Source of the DNA: a virus
Virus record (IMG/VR): IMGVR_UViG_3300023179_000032
Span: 57,983 to 121,982 of that record
DNA: 64,000 nt
Direction: 5' to 3' (one strand)
Each line of letters opens with the position of its first letter. Within the stretch, counting starts at the first letter, position 1. The notes under the pieces were generated by a model. It saw only the letters and a list, made by a program, of their open reading frames with translations, did no database searches and was not told where the DNA came from. A program made the position numbers and the translations under genes. Below, one piece after another: positions 33,258-47,400 of the stretch.

Positions 33258-35369
33258 ATGGCCGTAACTGATGCAACCAGAGTTGATTTATTACTAAAGA
33301 AGTTAGCAGGTGTAGCTAAAACTGATACTGCTGCCAACAAGAGTGTAAGTAATGAGTCTATAGCCAGTCCTAGTCTAAATAGGGGCGATTCAATATGGCT
33401 CAATTCTTATTTGGTACCTAGTACAGCCAGTGCTACATTAGGCACAATACAAACTAATAGAGTAGAATGTACACCAGACACTACCAGTCAATTAATGGGT
33501 GGCTCTGTATATCCTACTTGGAAAACAGGTATAACAGATTGGGTACCACCAGAATTTGACACTGTAAATGTTACTAATTCATACCGTGTTAAAGTTTATT
33601 ATGGTAATGCAGGATTAGCTGATCCAACAGTAAGTGGTGGAACACAAATATTTGCTGATGGTATTTTAGGTGCCGGTGAATGGTATTTTGATTATCAGGC
33701 TGGTATAGTACATTTTTATGGTAATTCTATACCAACTGGAATGACAGGATCTCATGTAATTTATGTAGTGGGTTGGACATATGTTGGTCCAAAAGGTTTC
33801 AATTATGCATTTAAAATAGATTCACCAATAATGCGTGGTAATCTAGCTTTACCTACTCTAATCACACTAAGAGGTGATATTGTTGTTGAAGAAAATGCAG
33901 TAATTAAGAAAGATTTAGAAATACAAGGTGGTGATTTAACTACAAATCAAAGTGTGTTTAATCTTTTAAACATAACTGCTACAACTATTAATTTTGCTGG
34001 AGCTGCTACTAGTCTTGTACTTGGTGCATCTACCGGTATAACCAATGTTCGTAATAATTTAGATGTTGATGGTGATGTTAATATTGATGGTGGTGATTTA
34101 ACTACTAATCAAAGTTTGTTTAATCTTTTAAACACAACTGCTACAACTATTAATTTTGCTGGTGCTGCTACCAATTTAAAAGTTGGTGCTACAACAGGTA
34201 CAACAAATGTTCGTAATAATTTGGAAGTTGATGGTGATGTAGTTATTGATGGAGATGAACTTAAAACAACTAGTCAAACTTTTAACCTAATTCCAGATGC
34301 AGCTACTACAGTGAACTTTGCTCAGGCAGCGACCAGTATCGTACTTGGTGCAACAACAGGTACAACAAATGTTCGTAATAATTTAGATGTTGATGGTAAT
34401 CTTAATGTAGACGGTAACTTTCATATCGGACAAGATTTAGATGTTGATGGTGATTTGAATATTGACGGTGGTGATTTAACAGTTAGTACAACAACATTTA
34501 ATATAGCCAATGCCAATGCTACAACAATTAACTTTGGTGGTGCTGCAACAAATATTGAAATAGGTGCTAGTACTGGAACAACTAATGTCAATAATAATTT
34601 AGATGTTGATGGTGACGTTAACATTGATGGCGGAGATTTACGTGCCAGTACATCTACTTTTAATTTATTAAATGAGACAACAACCACAGTAAACTTTGCT
34701 GGTGCTGCAACAAATATTGAAATAGGTGCTAGTACTGGTACAACCAATATTAATAATAATTTAGATGTAGATGGTGATGTTAATATTGATGGTGGAGATC
34801 TAACAGTCAGCACAGAAACATTTAACCTAGCCAATGCAGTAGCAACCACAGTAAATTTTGCTGGTGCTGCTACAAATATTAAGATTGGTAGTAGTGTAGG
34901 TATTACCAATGTTAATAATAATTTAGATGTTGATTTGGACATGCACATAGGGCAGAATTTAGATGTTGATGGTGATCTTAACCTTGATGGTGGAGATCTA
35001 ACAGTTAGTACAGAAACATTTAACCTAGCAAATAGTACAGCTAAGAATGTAAATTTTGCAGGGGAAGCAACAAATATTGAGATTGGTAGCCAAGAAGGTG
35101 TTACTAATGTTAATAATAATTTTAAAGTCGACGGTGACACAACTTTTGGTAATAGACTAACAGTTGATGGCATTGTTGATGTTAATAATAGTTTGTATGT
35201 TGAGGGAGAAACAAGACTAAGTCAAAGTTTAGAAGTTGAAAACTCAGTCAAAGTACAAAATGAATTAGCAGTAGAGGGCGATACAAATATTACTAGAGAC
35301 CTTAATGTAGGTGGCTATATTAAAGGTGGACAGTTAATAGATACAACTATAGATTGTGGTGAGTACTGA
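33258..35369 (+). CDS. Repeat fibre protein (703 aa), paralogue of 59500-60894
   Basis: 703 residues. The N-terminal 190 match the protein at 59500 (VDLLLKKLAGVAKTD, SNESIASPSLNRGDSIW, WVPPEF, AGEWYFDYQAGIVHFYG). From about 225 there are seven tandem units of about 54 residues, each with GGDLTTNQSLFNL, ATTINFAGAATN and NNLDVDGDVNID. Every third unit carries an extra HIGQDLDVDGDLNID piece, so the pattern is long-long-longer. This is a beta-solenoid or triple beta-spiral type shaft. The C-terminus ends in IDTTIDCGEY, which resembles the end of the 328-aa protein at 56247 (SNIVDCGTF). Shaft of a side fibre is the likely role. Confidence 0.75.
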   Translation: MAVTDATRVDLLLKKLAGVAKTDTAANKSVSNESIASPSLNRGDSIWLNSYLVPSTASATLGTIQTNRVECTPDTTSQLMGGSVYPTWKTGITDWVPPEFDTVNVTNSYRVKVYYGNAGLADPTVSGGTQIFADGILGAGEWYFDYQAGIVHFYGNSIPTGMTGSHVIYVVGWTYVGPKGFNYAFKIDSPIMRGNLALPTLITLRGDIVVEENAVIKKDLEIQGGDLTTNQSVFNLLNITATTINFAGAATSLVLGASTGITNVRNNLDVDGDVNIDGGDLTTNQSLFNLLNTTATTINFAGAATNLKVGATTGTTNVRNNLEVDGDVVIDGDELKTTSQTFNLIPDAATTVNFAQAATSIVLGATTGTTNVRNNLDVDGNLNVDGNFHIGQDLDVDGDLNIDGGDLTVSTTTFNIANANATTINFGGAATNIEIGASTGTTNVNNNLDVDGDVNIDGGDLRASTSTFNLLNETTTTVNFAGAATNIEIGASTGTTNINNNLDVDGDVNIDGGDLTVSTETFNLANAVATTVNFAGAATNIKIGSSVGITNVNNNLDVDLDMHIGQNLDVDGDLNLDGGDLTVSTETFNLANSTAKNVNFAGEATNIEIGSQEGVTNVNNNFKVDGDTTFGNRLTVDGIVDVNNSLYVEGETRLSQSLEVENSVKVQNELAVEGDTNITRDLNVGGYIKGGQLIDTTIDCGEY
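33925..35150 (+). repeat. Seven-unit shaft repeat with three-unit superperiod
   Basis: Unit about 162 nt. Units 3 and 6 are lengthened by a 15-16-residue insertion of the type HIGQ(D/N)LDVDGDLN(I/L)D. DNA of units 4 and 5 is particularly similar, which points to recent duplication. Confidence 0.85.
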
Positions 35370-35401
35370 ATGAAAATTCGGTATTTTTGGTAAATAAAAA
35401 G

Positions 35402-35409
35402 TATAAATT
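35402..35409 (+). promoter_or_regulatory. Late-type box before the giant gene
   Basis: TATAAATT, one mismatch, 20 nt before the ATG at 35430; GTAAATAA lies a little upstream (35390-35397). AGGAAG at about 35420 is the ribosome binding site. Confidence 0.5.
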
Positions 35410-35429
35410 TTTACTTCAAAGGAAGATAA

Positions 35430-38400
35430 ATGAGCACAAATATTAGATTTAAACGTAGTGATATACCTGGCAAAGTACCATCACTAGATAGCATTGACCT
35501 AGGCGAAATTGCATTAAACACAGCAGATGGTAAACTTTTTACAAAACAAGAAATTAAACAACCAGATGGATTTGCTGCTATCCAGAAGATCATCGAGATC
35601 GGCGCTACTGAAGTACCTAATGTACTTTATGTGGCCAAGAATGGTGACGACAGCAACAGCGGAAAGACCTTGGGTCAAGCTTTTTTGACACTAAAGAAGG
35701 CGCTGAGCATAGCGACTCCTGGCACAACTATTTTCTTAAAGAGTGGGGAGTATATTGAAGATAACCCATTACGTGTTCCAGCTCGTGTGTCAGTTGTTGG
35801 TGACAACCTGCGTAACACCACAGTTCGTCCCAAGAACCCAACCAAGGATATCTTCTGGGTATACAACGGTGCTTATATCTTCTGTATGAACTTTAAGGGT
35901 CATATTGCGCCAAGTGCTGCGGTATGTTTCCCACCAGACGGAAGTGCTGGTGAAATCGTAACATCACCATACACACAGGCTGTTACAAGTATTACAACTA
36001 CTGGTACAGGTATGCGTGTTGACGGTGCATTGACCACAGGCCTACGTTCAATGGTTTGTGATGCGTTTACACAGTACAACCAAGGTGGTATTGGTATTCA
36101 CATGTTGAACAGAGGTAATACACAGTTAGTGTCCATCTTTACAATTTGCTGTGACATCAGCTTTATGTGTGAAAACGGTGGTTTCTGTTCAGTTAACTTG
36201 TCAAACAGCTCATTTGGTAACTACGGTCTGGTAAGTCGTGGCGCCAGTGATCCATTATATCGTGGTGTTGTTAAGAAGTCAGCTGGTCGTCAGATCACAT
36301 TTAAGAATTTAGCACGTCGTCCAAACATTGGTGATGGTGTACTTTTTGCCGATTACAACCAAAAAACCTGTGACAGAGACAACGGACTTATTGTAGATAG
36401 TTTAGCCTTTGACCTACTATATGAAGGTACTACACAAAGTACATTCAGTGGCCTACGTTATTGGGCCAAAGATGGTATTACAATAGGTATTGAACAACAA
36501 GAACAGACAGCAGCAGCTATCAAACGTGCTCAGACAGTGGCTAGGTCTGTTATTACTGATACATCATTTACAAGTGCTGGTAATAGTGTTAGTCAAGTAA
36601 GAGCTAATGCTTTAGGTATTAGTACAGCTTCAGTTGGTGGCAAAACTTTCTTAGAGCGTGTTGATACCGCTAAGAGATTAGCCACAGAAGGCTTTGACAT
36701 CATCAGCAGAATCGTAGCAACAGGACCAAAGAGTCCAGCTCTAATTATTGGTCCTGATCTTGATGCAGCAGAACCAGAATACAAAATACTTAGAGAACAG
36801 GTATTAGATAGAAAGAGTCAAATTGTTGATGAAACAATTGCTTTCTTAAAGACTAATTTCTCAACAGTAGCCTATGTAACAAGCAAGTGCAAGAGAGACA
36901 TTGATTTAATTATCGAAGCAGTTGTTGAAGATATGATCTTTGGCACAAATTATAAGACAATTAAAGCAGCAATAAGTTATTTGAAAGCAGTAGCAGACAC
37001 ATATACTGTTCCAGATGAACAGAGAACAGCTACTATTGAAGCCTATAAGTTTGCAAGAGACAAAATTGTTCCTTTAGTGCAAGAAAATGATACACTATTA
37101 GCAAGAGTACAAAATAGTTTTACTATTATTACAACAGCTCTAGCCAACGGCGGTAAGGCCTACATTGAAGGTTTATTAGACCCAACAGCGGGAACATATG
37201 CTCTAACATTCCCAGCGCAACAAGATACAGATCCAGATGTATTAAACTTGGTTAAGAACTTACAGAAAAACAAGAAGTTTGTTGTTGCTGAAGTAATTGA
37301 CTATATTAATAAGAACTGGCCAACAGTGGTAGCATATGATTATGACACAAATGTTTGTGGTCGTGATATTGGTTATGCCATTGATGCTGCCTGCTATGAT
37401 CTAGTATATGGTGGAAATAGTCAAACATTAGATGCAGCTAGAAGATATTTTAACTATGCAAGTGGCCTAAGTCAACTTAAGAGCAGCGAAGAAGTACCAG
37501 CAACAATTGATGCCTTTGGACGTGCTCAGTTACTAAGCCAGCGTGTAGTTATTTTAGATAAAATTGAAGGTACACAACCTGTTCCACAGGTATTCAAAGA
37601 AGGCAGTGTTGATCTAGTGCCTACAACTCAAACACAGGTCAACAGATTAGGTGGACTATTCAGTATCTTCTTAAAGCAATTAGAAACAGAAATTGTTGGC
37701 ACCAGTGATTTCATTCAGCCAAATGGTAGTCGTCTAAATGATTCAGGTTTAGAAAACGCATTTGATCTATTACAGGCCAACAAACAATTTATTAAGAATG
37801 ATGTTATAAATTATCTAGCAGTTGCATATCCTGGCTTTGATTATGACAAAGTCAAATGTGCTCGTGATGTTGGCTATATCATTGACAGTATTTGTTTTGA
37901 TATTGTACACGGTGGTAATCGTCAGGCTGTAACAGCTGGCATTTATTACTTTGATTTCAACGAAGACAAAAATGTTTTAACCAGTATAGTACCAAAGCAG
38001 ATCAAACAAACTGTAAATGCCTACAAGTATATGAAGGAATTACTACGTGATGTGTTGACCTGTAGCCCAACTCCAAATCCTTGGCAAGGCGCTGTTCCAC
38101 AAATTACAAATTTGCCAGCAGCCACAGGCAGTGAAGTTGTAGCAGTCGGTAACTTAATTGACATTATTAATGAGATTCTACAAGAAGGTCCAAACAATAC
38201 AGAAGATAGTATTCAAAGACTCAAGCAGCCAATCGGCTTAATAGCCAGTACAGATGTTAACAAGCAACGTGCCTTTAACTTATTAATGGCTAATCGTCAA
38301 TTCATCCGTGCTGAAATGATTGCTTATATCAATCAAAACTGGTTTACAATTAGTGATGGTGATACACAGTTTGCTCGTGTTAATACAGCAACAGACCTAA

Positions 38401-41400
38401 CATTAGGTACAACTACAACAGGTTATCCAACTGTAACATATCAGCCAAGTCTTTATAAGTCAATCCGTGATGCAGTATTAGCAGCCAAGGAAGATATTAA
38501 GACAGAAACAATTAAGTTTATGGCTAATAGCTTCTTTGACAACTTTAGCTTTAACAAGCCAAAGTGCTACAGAGACGTTGGTTTAATCTTAGATGCTATT
38601 TTAAGTGATATGATCTTTGGCAGTAACTATAAGACAATTACCGCAGCTATCAGTTACCTACGTGCATATGCCAGTGAAGTAGTTGGCGCACAAAAAGTAC
38701 AGACAGTGGCCAGCTTAAAAGCTGCAAAAGATATTACACTAAAGAGAATCGTTGCTCCAAGTGCTAAAGAAGAAATCAGTACAAGATTTGATATTGTTAT
38801 TGATATTTTAGACGGTGCAAGAGTTAATGAAGATGGTGATATTATCACAAATGCAATTATTGATGGAGTAAGCTATAGCGCAAACAGTGGTTACAGCGTA
38901 TCAACAAGTTCTGTTGGCATAGATAACGGTGCATTAAACTATCCAATTCCTGTAAGAAACAGCGAAGAAGATATTGATCGTTACACAGCAGTAGAAATTC
39001 TACGTAAGAACATTAACTTTATCAAGGATGAAGTCGCCAGCTTTATTGATGCAAACTTCACATTGAATGAATTTGACAGAGAAAAGTGTGCTCGTGACGT
39101 TGGTCTAATTGTTGATGCTATTGGTTACGACTTGATGTTCCTAAGTAACTTCCGTAGTATCAGTGCTGGTCGTGCTTACTTAAGAGCTAACAGTGCTAAG
39201 GTAACAGGAAGTCAAAAATTAGCCACATTAGGTTCATTCAAGCACCTTAAGAAACTAGCAGTAGAGATTGTTAAAGGTAATAACCTAGCTGTTAACAGTG
39301 TAGAACGCAGCATGGATATTATTTTAGACATACTAGACAAAGGTCCAGAAGCAACACCTAAATATGTTATTCCATTCCCAGCTACAGGTCGTAATATTGA
39401 GTTCAAGCGTGCTCGTGATCTAGTAGAAAAGAATAGAGATTTTATTATTGATGATGTTGTTACATATGTTAACACACCAGGACTGGTAATTATGCCAGCT
39501 CCAGTTGAATACAAGTTTAAACAAAATCAAGTAACTAACGGTATTACAACTAAACTATTTGAAACAGATGGTCAATTTGTTATTCAATATCCAGGTGCAT
39601 TACCTAATTTCTTACTAGCTCCAGGTGATCTAGTTCGTGTAAGTGGTAAATTATTCGGTACAAGCTCAATTGAAGGTTACTCAAGTGGCAATACTTACAA
39701 AGTGGCCACAGTTACAAACAATGGTGCTGCTACTACAACAACTGAATTCAAATTAGTTAATTTAGATGGTAGCGCACTAGTAGTGTTTGGTGGTACAACT
39801 GGTAAAACAGACACAATGCGTTTTGAGAAAGTTAGTGCTGCTGCTTATGCTCAACCAACAGGATTTGATGTTGCCAAATGCCGTCGTGATTTAGAACTAA
39901 TTTTAGATGCTATTTTCTATGACACCACATATGGCGGAACAATGGAATCTGAAGTTGCTGGTAAGAGCTATGTAGCAGGTGTACTAAGTCAGTTAGATCC
40001 ACTTAATAATCAAAGTGATGAAGTGTCAGCTACTCTAAGAGCTTATGAATATTTGAGACAAATTATTGGTGCAGTTGCTCAAGACGTAGTTTGGACACCA
40101 ACAGTTGGTAATACAACTTTACAGGTACGCAGTCCAAATGGTAGTGATGGTAGTTTAGAAGCCAGTCTTGACATGCAAACCTGTGTTAGCTTAATTCTCA
40201 AACTTATTGATGATGCAAATGATGAAAACTTAACAACATCATTATACACAATTAGTTCAGCACCTGATCTAGGTTGGGTTGATCCAGCTCTAGTTCAAGT
40301 ACATAAAGCTCTACAGGCTGCTAAGGAAAAAACAAAAGAAGCAGTTACAGATTTTGTAGATGAGAATTATGTATTATTTGGTTATGATAGAGGAAAATGT
40401 AGAAGAGACGTTGAGCTAGTAGTTGAAGCTGTACGTTATGATCTATTACTCAATAGCAACTTCCGTAGTATTGTAGCTGGTAGAAGCTATTATAGACAAA
40501 TGGCCAGTGTAGTAGTTAAGGATCAGAAGTCAGCAACATTAGCCAGCTTCCAACACTTAAAAGAAAAACTACTTGAAATCGTTAAGCCAGTTAATCCAGA
40601 AAACCCAACTACAGCTGAAGCACAAAGTGTACAGCGTGTAACACGTAGTATGGATATTATTCTCAAGATTCTAGAGAATGGTTTAACAGCAGAGCCTACA
40701 TTTATTCTAACAACACCAACAGGTGGTACAGGAAATGCATATGCGACAGCTGCTCGTTTAACTCTTGCTAGTGATATCGAAATAAATCGCACAGCTATTG
40801 AAAATGATTTGATTAGTTGGATCAATGCTAACAAATTAACTTACGGTAACCCAAGCTATGATGAAAATGCTTGTCGTCGTGATATTGAATATATTTTAGA
40901 TGCACTACGCTATGACTTAATTTATGGTGGTGACTTAGAAACTCGTAATGCAGCAAAGGCTTATTATGCTGCTACTGATGATGATATCCCAACAGCATTA
41001 GGTACAGGTGAACAAAGTTTAACTCTAGCTGCATACGATCAGTTAAAGACAATTATTGATAATTATTCTGCTGCTAGTGTTACACCATCAAGTGCGCTAA
41101 TTGACAAGATCATATACTACATTACTAATGGTGCATTTGCAGCCATAGAAGTACCTCCAGATGTAAATTGGGTAGAGAGTGGAGTCAAACTATTTGGTGA
41201 CAAGTTAGCATTAAGAAGTACAATTAATAGTTTAAGAAAAAATGTAACAGATTTTGTAGATATTAATTTTGCCTATAACGAAGCCAAGTGCCGTCGTGAT
41301 GTAGGATTCTTAATTGATGCAATGTGTTATGATCTGTTATACGGCGGTAATGTAGATACAACACAGGCAGCAACAAGTTATTACGATGGTGCTGTTACTC

Positions 41401-44400
41401 CTAAGTCAATAATTCCTAAGCAGATTATTCAAACTGTAGCTGCTTATGAAAGACTAAAAGAAGTGTTAGATCAGGTAGTACAATTAAAAGATGTAAGACC
41501 AAGCGGTAATCAATTTGCTGCTAGAGATAGAGTAAATTCTAGCTTTGATCTAATCATCAAATTGCTACAAGATGGTATAAGCTTTACTCCAAAGAGACCA
41601 TTCTTAATGCCAGCTCCAACAAGTGGATCTGACACAGCATTTAGTGCTAATTATGCTGATGCAGTTAAGCAGGTACAAGGTAACAGAGCTTTCCTAATTG
41701 CAGAAACTACAGCGTTTATCCAAACAACTTATCCAACTTTAGAATATAATCGTGATAAGTGTGAAAGAGATGTAAGCTATTTGATTGATGCTGTTTTATA
41801 TGATTTAACATATGGTGGCAACAGTGCAAGTCATTTAGCTGGTAAGGCCTATTATGAAGGTAATTGGGATCCAACATCAACCACTACTGGTCCTGCTAGT
41901 TTAGATGGTGAATTAACAGAAAGTATTGCAGCCTACAATTACTTAGGTGATTTATTATTAGTTGTAGCTCAAGGTCAAAGTTATGCCAATGCTGCTAGAT
42001 CAACCAAGCAAAATGCAGTAGTACAGAAAACAGGTACAGGTGGAAGCTTAGCAGCAGGTCAGAAGGCTCAATCATTAATTAAAGATGTTGTAGTTAAAAT
42101 AATTGATGGTAATGCTAATGCTGATCCAACAACTTTAGATCCACCAGGTACAAGTTGGGTTGATAGTAAACTTGTTGCATTAAATAGTGCTATTAATCTT
42201 GCTGCTTTTAGAACAGCAGTTAAGGCTGAAGTTAATACACTATTAACAACCAAGTTTGATATTGGCTATGCTGACACACAGAAAACACAATGTGAAGCAG
42301 ATATTGATGATGTTATTGATGCAGTACGTTATGACGTAATGTTCGGCAGCAACTATCGTAGCCAGTTAGCTGGTAATGCTTACTATCGTGGATTTACTGG
42401 TCTAGCAGATGTAATAGCCTCAGGTGATAGAGTAATTACTGGTACAGTTACAGCTGGTAGTTTTGTGGCAGGTAAAAAGTATAAGATTGTTAATTTAGGT
42501 ACAACAACAGACTGGAATACTGCTGCTGGTACAACTGGTGTCACATATGTAGTAGGTGATACATTCACAGCCGCAGTTGCAGGTACAGGTGATGGAACAG
42601 TAAACCTAGTAGTAAGTGGTCAAAAAGACGCCAGCGTTGCTACATTTGAACTAGTAAGAGATGCTGTATTAGAAAAAGTAGCTTTATATACAACTGAACA
42701 GGTTAAGACTGGTGCAGCTGGTAGTGCTGCTGCTGGTGATAAAGCTGGTGATCTAATTCAGGTTGTTATTGATTTTATTGATGACACTCTAACAGATCCA
42801 ACAGAAACACTAGCACCTACAGATTGGGTTGATGCAGATTTAGTAGCACTAAGCACAGTTCTTGCTAATAGCAAAACAGGTGCAAACAGTGTAGCTAATA
42901 TTCCACTTGAAATCACAAATTATCTAAATGATAGATTTGAAGGCGCATTAACTTATAGCGTAACTGATTGCCAAGAAGATATCCGTAGTATTACTGATGC
43001 TGTACGTTTTGATATGATGTTTGATAGTAATTTCAGAACAATCAGTGCTGCTCGTGCATATTTCCGTGCTCAGGCTAGTAAGGTAGTTGGTGAACAGAAG
43101 TTTGCAACATTAGAAGCTTTCAGACTATTGAAAGAAAAACTAAGCGTACTAGTAAACACTAGTGCTGTTGCTGTAGAGCGTGTACAGGCCAAGATGGATC
43201 TATTGATCAACATTGTTGATAAAGGTGAGTCAGCTATTCCTGCTTATGTATTATCAAGCCCAACAGGCTACAATACAACAAGAGCAGGAACAGTAAGTTT
43301 TGGCTATGCTCGTAACCTAATTGAAAGCAATAGAGAGTTTATCAAGTCAGAAATTCTAAAGTATATTAGAACTAATCCTGCCCTTGCAGGTCTTGACTTT
43401 GTAGAAAGCAAGTGTGTAAGAGACATGGATCTATTACTTGATGCTGTATATTATGACATGACCTATGGTGGTAACATGGAAAGTGTTATTGCTGGTGGTG
43501 CATATTACAGAGGAAGCCGTGCAGGTGATTTAGGTGCTGGACAAAACCCAACAATCACAGGTGACGATGTTACAGCCACAATTGCAGCATTTGGTCACTT
43601 AAGAGATATTATCAAGCTAATTGCTCAAGGTAAGGATGTTAGTGATCTACAGGTTATATTCCCACAGGTATTAGGTGATCCAGGTAGTATAGCAGCAGCA
43701 AGTACTTCTAAGAACCTAATATTAACTATTAGAAACCTAATTAGACAAGGTTATATTTGGAAAGGCAAGTGGATCACAGCCACAGCCTATAAGGCCAATG
43801 ATCTTGTAATGTGGGAAGGTTATTTCTGGTTAGCTACTCAGGCAAGTTCAAGTCAGAACCCATTTGTTGGTAGTTCTTACTGGAAGAAGCAGTTACCAAT
43901 AGAACCAGATACATCTTGGGTACCTGATAATGTAAGATTAGCCAGTAACTTAATTGAGCTAATGAAAACATCAGACGATGCTTCAGGCGGTTATGGTGGT
44001 AGAACAGCTATTACAGCCCAAATTACTGAGTGGATTAGATTACAGTTGGATGCAGCTCGTTTCAACGCAGCTCCAGCAGCAATTGCTAATCCAGGTTCTG
44101 GTCCTCTACTAGACTTTGTTTCTGGTAAGGGTGCTAACTATATCAGTTCTGTTGGTACTTGGACAGATTGGTTTGTAGTAATCCCAGTAACATCCATGGT
44201 ACAGAACATGACCTATAAGATTGCTAATAGAGGTACAAATGGTACATTCCCAGCCTCATCAGGAAATAACAGTGCAGTGGGTGATGAGTTTGTGGCAAGT
44301 GGAGCAGGTACAGGTGATGGAACAGTAGTAAGAGTTCTATCTGCTTCTGATATGGTAGCTGGTCGTAGATATAAGATCAAGGCAGTAGGTACAACTACAC

Positions 44401-47400
44401 CTTGGTTGTCATTGGCGACTGAAACAATTAGTTCAGCAGTTAACTCTACATTCATTAAGAATACTGTAACAGGCTCAGGTGATGGTACAGTTTATGAAAT
44501 GTTCACATATGATATCGACAAGTGCGAACGTGATGTACTCTATATCTTAGATGCAGTACGTTATGACATGATGTTTGATTCAAGATTTAGAACAGCTACA
44601 GCAGCTCGCAGCTACTGGAGACAACAGAGTAATCTAGCTCTTGCTTCAGGATCTACAAATAACAGTATATATCCACAAAAAGTACAGAGTAAAGAACTAT
44701 TCACATTCTTGAAGAAATTGTTACGTGAACTACCAGCTAAGTATCCAAACAAGTCTTCAGCTGATAAGACTATTGATCAATTACCAGCAATTACAAGTGG
44801 CAGTGTTCCATATACTAGAATAGGTGAGTTAATGGATCTTATCCTTGATGCACTAAATGCAACAAGTTTAAGTAACCTAAATGCTACACTAAAGGCTAAG
44901 AATGTTAACATATTACCACTACCAACTGGTGGTATTAATAACAGTCGTGACCTCGGTGTACGTGCTGCTCGTGATCTAGTTGAAGCTAACAGAGCCTTTA
45001 TCAAGGCAGAAGTTATTGATTGGATTGACGAACAAAGACGTCAAGGTAAGGAAGGATTCCAAAACAATCCAGCTGGTACTTATAGTACAGACTTTGTATT
45101 TAATAGAAAAGAGTGTAGTGAAGACCTAGACTTAATTCTTGATGCAGTATACTATGATTTAACCTACGGTGGCAGTATGGAAAGTACTGTAGCAGGTATG
45201 GCCTACTATTCAGGCACAGCTCTAGCAAGCTTACCAGCAGATGAGAGAGAAGCTACTATCCGTACATATGCTTACCTAAGCGGCCTAGTATTTGACATTG
45301 CTAGAAGTACTAAAGTAACTAGCTATCAAAAGTCATTAGAGCAACTAAAAGGTACAGCAGGTAGTGTAGAAACAGCTCGTAGACTAAGTGAGTTAGTAGA
45401 TATTGTTCTTGATGTTGTTAAAGGTGGTACAAAACAGAAAGTAACAAGAGTTGATCCAGACTTCCTAGCAGGTGATGAAACACTGGCTTATGTTCGTGTT
45501 GCAGTACAAGAACAAAAGTTTGAACTACAGGCTCGTATTGCAGACTATATTGATAGCTTTATCCTACAATACAACACAGAAAAATGTGCTCGTGACGTAG
45601 GCCTAATCTTAGATGCTGCTATGTATGACATGGTATTAAACAGCAACTTCCAAAGCGTAACAGCAGGTAGTGTATACCTACAGAAGGCTGCTAATGTAGT
45701 TTATAGCACACAGATTGGCCCACAACTAGAAGCCATTAAGTTTATCCGTGATCGTGTTATTGAAATCAGTCAAAAACCTCCACTAGTTAAGAATGAGGAT
45801 GCTATTGGTCGTATAACAAACCTATTTGATGTGATGTTTGACATCATTGACAAAGGTGTTGAAGTAGCTCCACCAGTGGTAAATGTTCCACCAATTGGTG
45901 CTGCTTTCAATCCTAATGCTGTTAATGCTGCTAATAGTTTGATTGCTAATAAGGAGTTCTTGAAAGAAGAAGTAGTTGCATATGTAACTGCCAATTACAA
46001 GACTTATGATCAAAGTCGTTGTAGTCGTGACGTAGGCTTAATTATCGACGCAGCACTATATGATCTATTATTAAACACAAATTATAACAGTGTTAAAGCA
46101 GGTCTAGCATATCGTCGTGCTACAAGTAGCTTGGTTCTAACAGATCAACTACAAGAAACACTGGGTGGTATTGATTATGCCAAACAGGCAGTAGTAGAAC
46201 TACTAGATGATGCTGATGCAATCGCTAGCGTTACACGTAGCTTTGAGCTAATTTCAAGTATTATCGGCGGTGGAAGTTTACCAGAAGTGCGTACCCCAGC
46301 TCCAGGTGGTAGTGTATTTGCATTGAGTCGTCCAACAGGGTCAGTATATCGTGATCCAAAATTCAAAGTAGCAGCCGAAGCTTTATTCTCAGCTAAATCT
46401 ACTCTAGCTACAGCAGTTACAAACTGGATTGCCGCGCAGACCAATAATCAGTTAACAGGTATTACTATTGCATCGGACATATTTAGTGTAGATACACCTA
46501 GTCCAATTCTAGCTAACGGTGATAAAATTAAATTAAAAGTGACTCTAACCAATAGTACACCAGCAAATGCTGTCGCAGCAAATACTGAAGTTTATGTTAT
46601 AAACGTAACAGCGCCAGCAACCGGTAAGCAAACATTTAAAGTTAGTTTAACATCAGGCGGTGCTGCTATTACTGGAATAACTACTTTATCATATAGTAAT
46701 GGTAATCTTGAAGTAATGGGTAAAGGTACAGGAATTTGGAGTGGCTTTACTTATGATGCAGCTAAGTGTCAAGAAGATATTGGTTTTATCATCGATGCAT
46801 TACGTTATGACCTAACATACGGTGGTAATATGGAAAGTCTAGTAGCTGGTTATGCTTACTATGACGGCACTGTATTCACAAACCCAGGTGAAATTCCAGC
46901 TACAATTGCTGCTTACACATATCTAGCTGATGAGGTTAGAGCCACAGTTAACTCTGCTCTAAGCGCTCCAGCTAATACAGATGTACTACAGGCGTTAGAA
47001 GCAAGAGATCTAGTTTTAATAATTAGAAATCTATTAGATGCACGTGCCAACGGAATTCCTAGTTCAGTATTACCAAGTCAGGTATGGGTTGATCCACTAC
47101 TACAAGAAATTAATCAAACATTTATCCAAGAGAAGCCAAGACTTCAGGATGTAATTATTGATTATGTCAATAACATTGGAACTTTCACTAATAATGTTAT
47201 TCAAACACCAGCCGATTATGATACAGAAAAGTGTCAAAGAGACGTTGGTCTTGTTCTAGATGCTATTAGATATGACTTAATGTTTGGTTCAACATTCAGA
47301 ACTACTGTGGCTGCTCGCAGCTATCGTAGATCATTAGCCAGTGAGGTATCAGGTATAGGTGCACAGGCCACAGCTAATATAAGTGCGTTCAAAGAATTAA

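Noticed and set aside
34421-35173. 250-codon open frame on the minus strand
   Set aside because: Antisense shadow of the 54-residue shaft repeats; composition is simply the complement of Asp/Asn-rich coding sequence.
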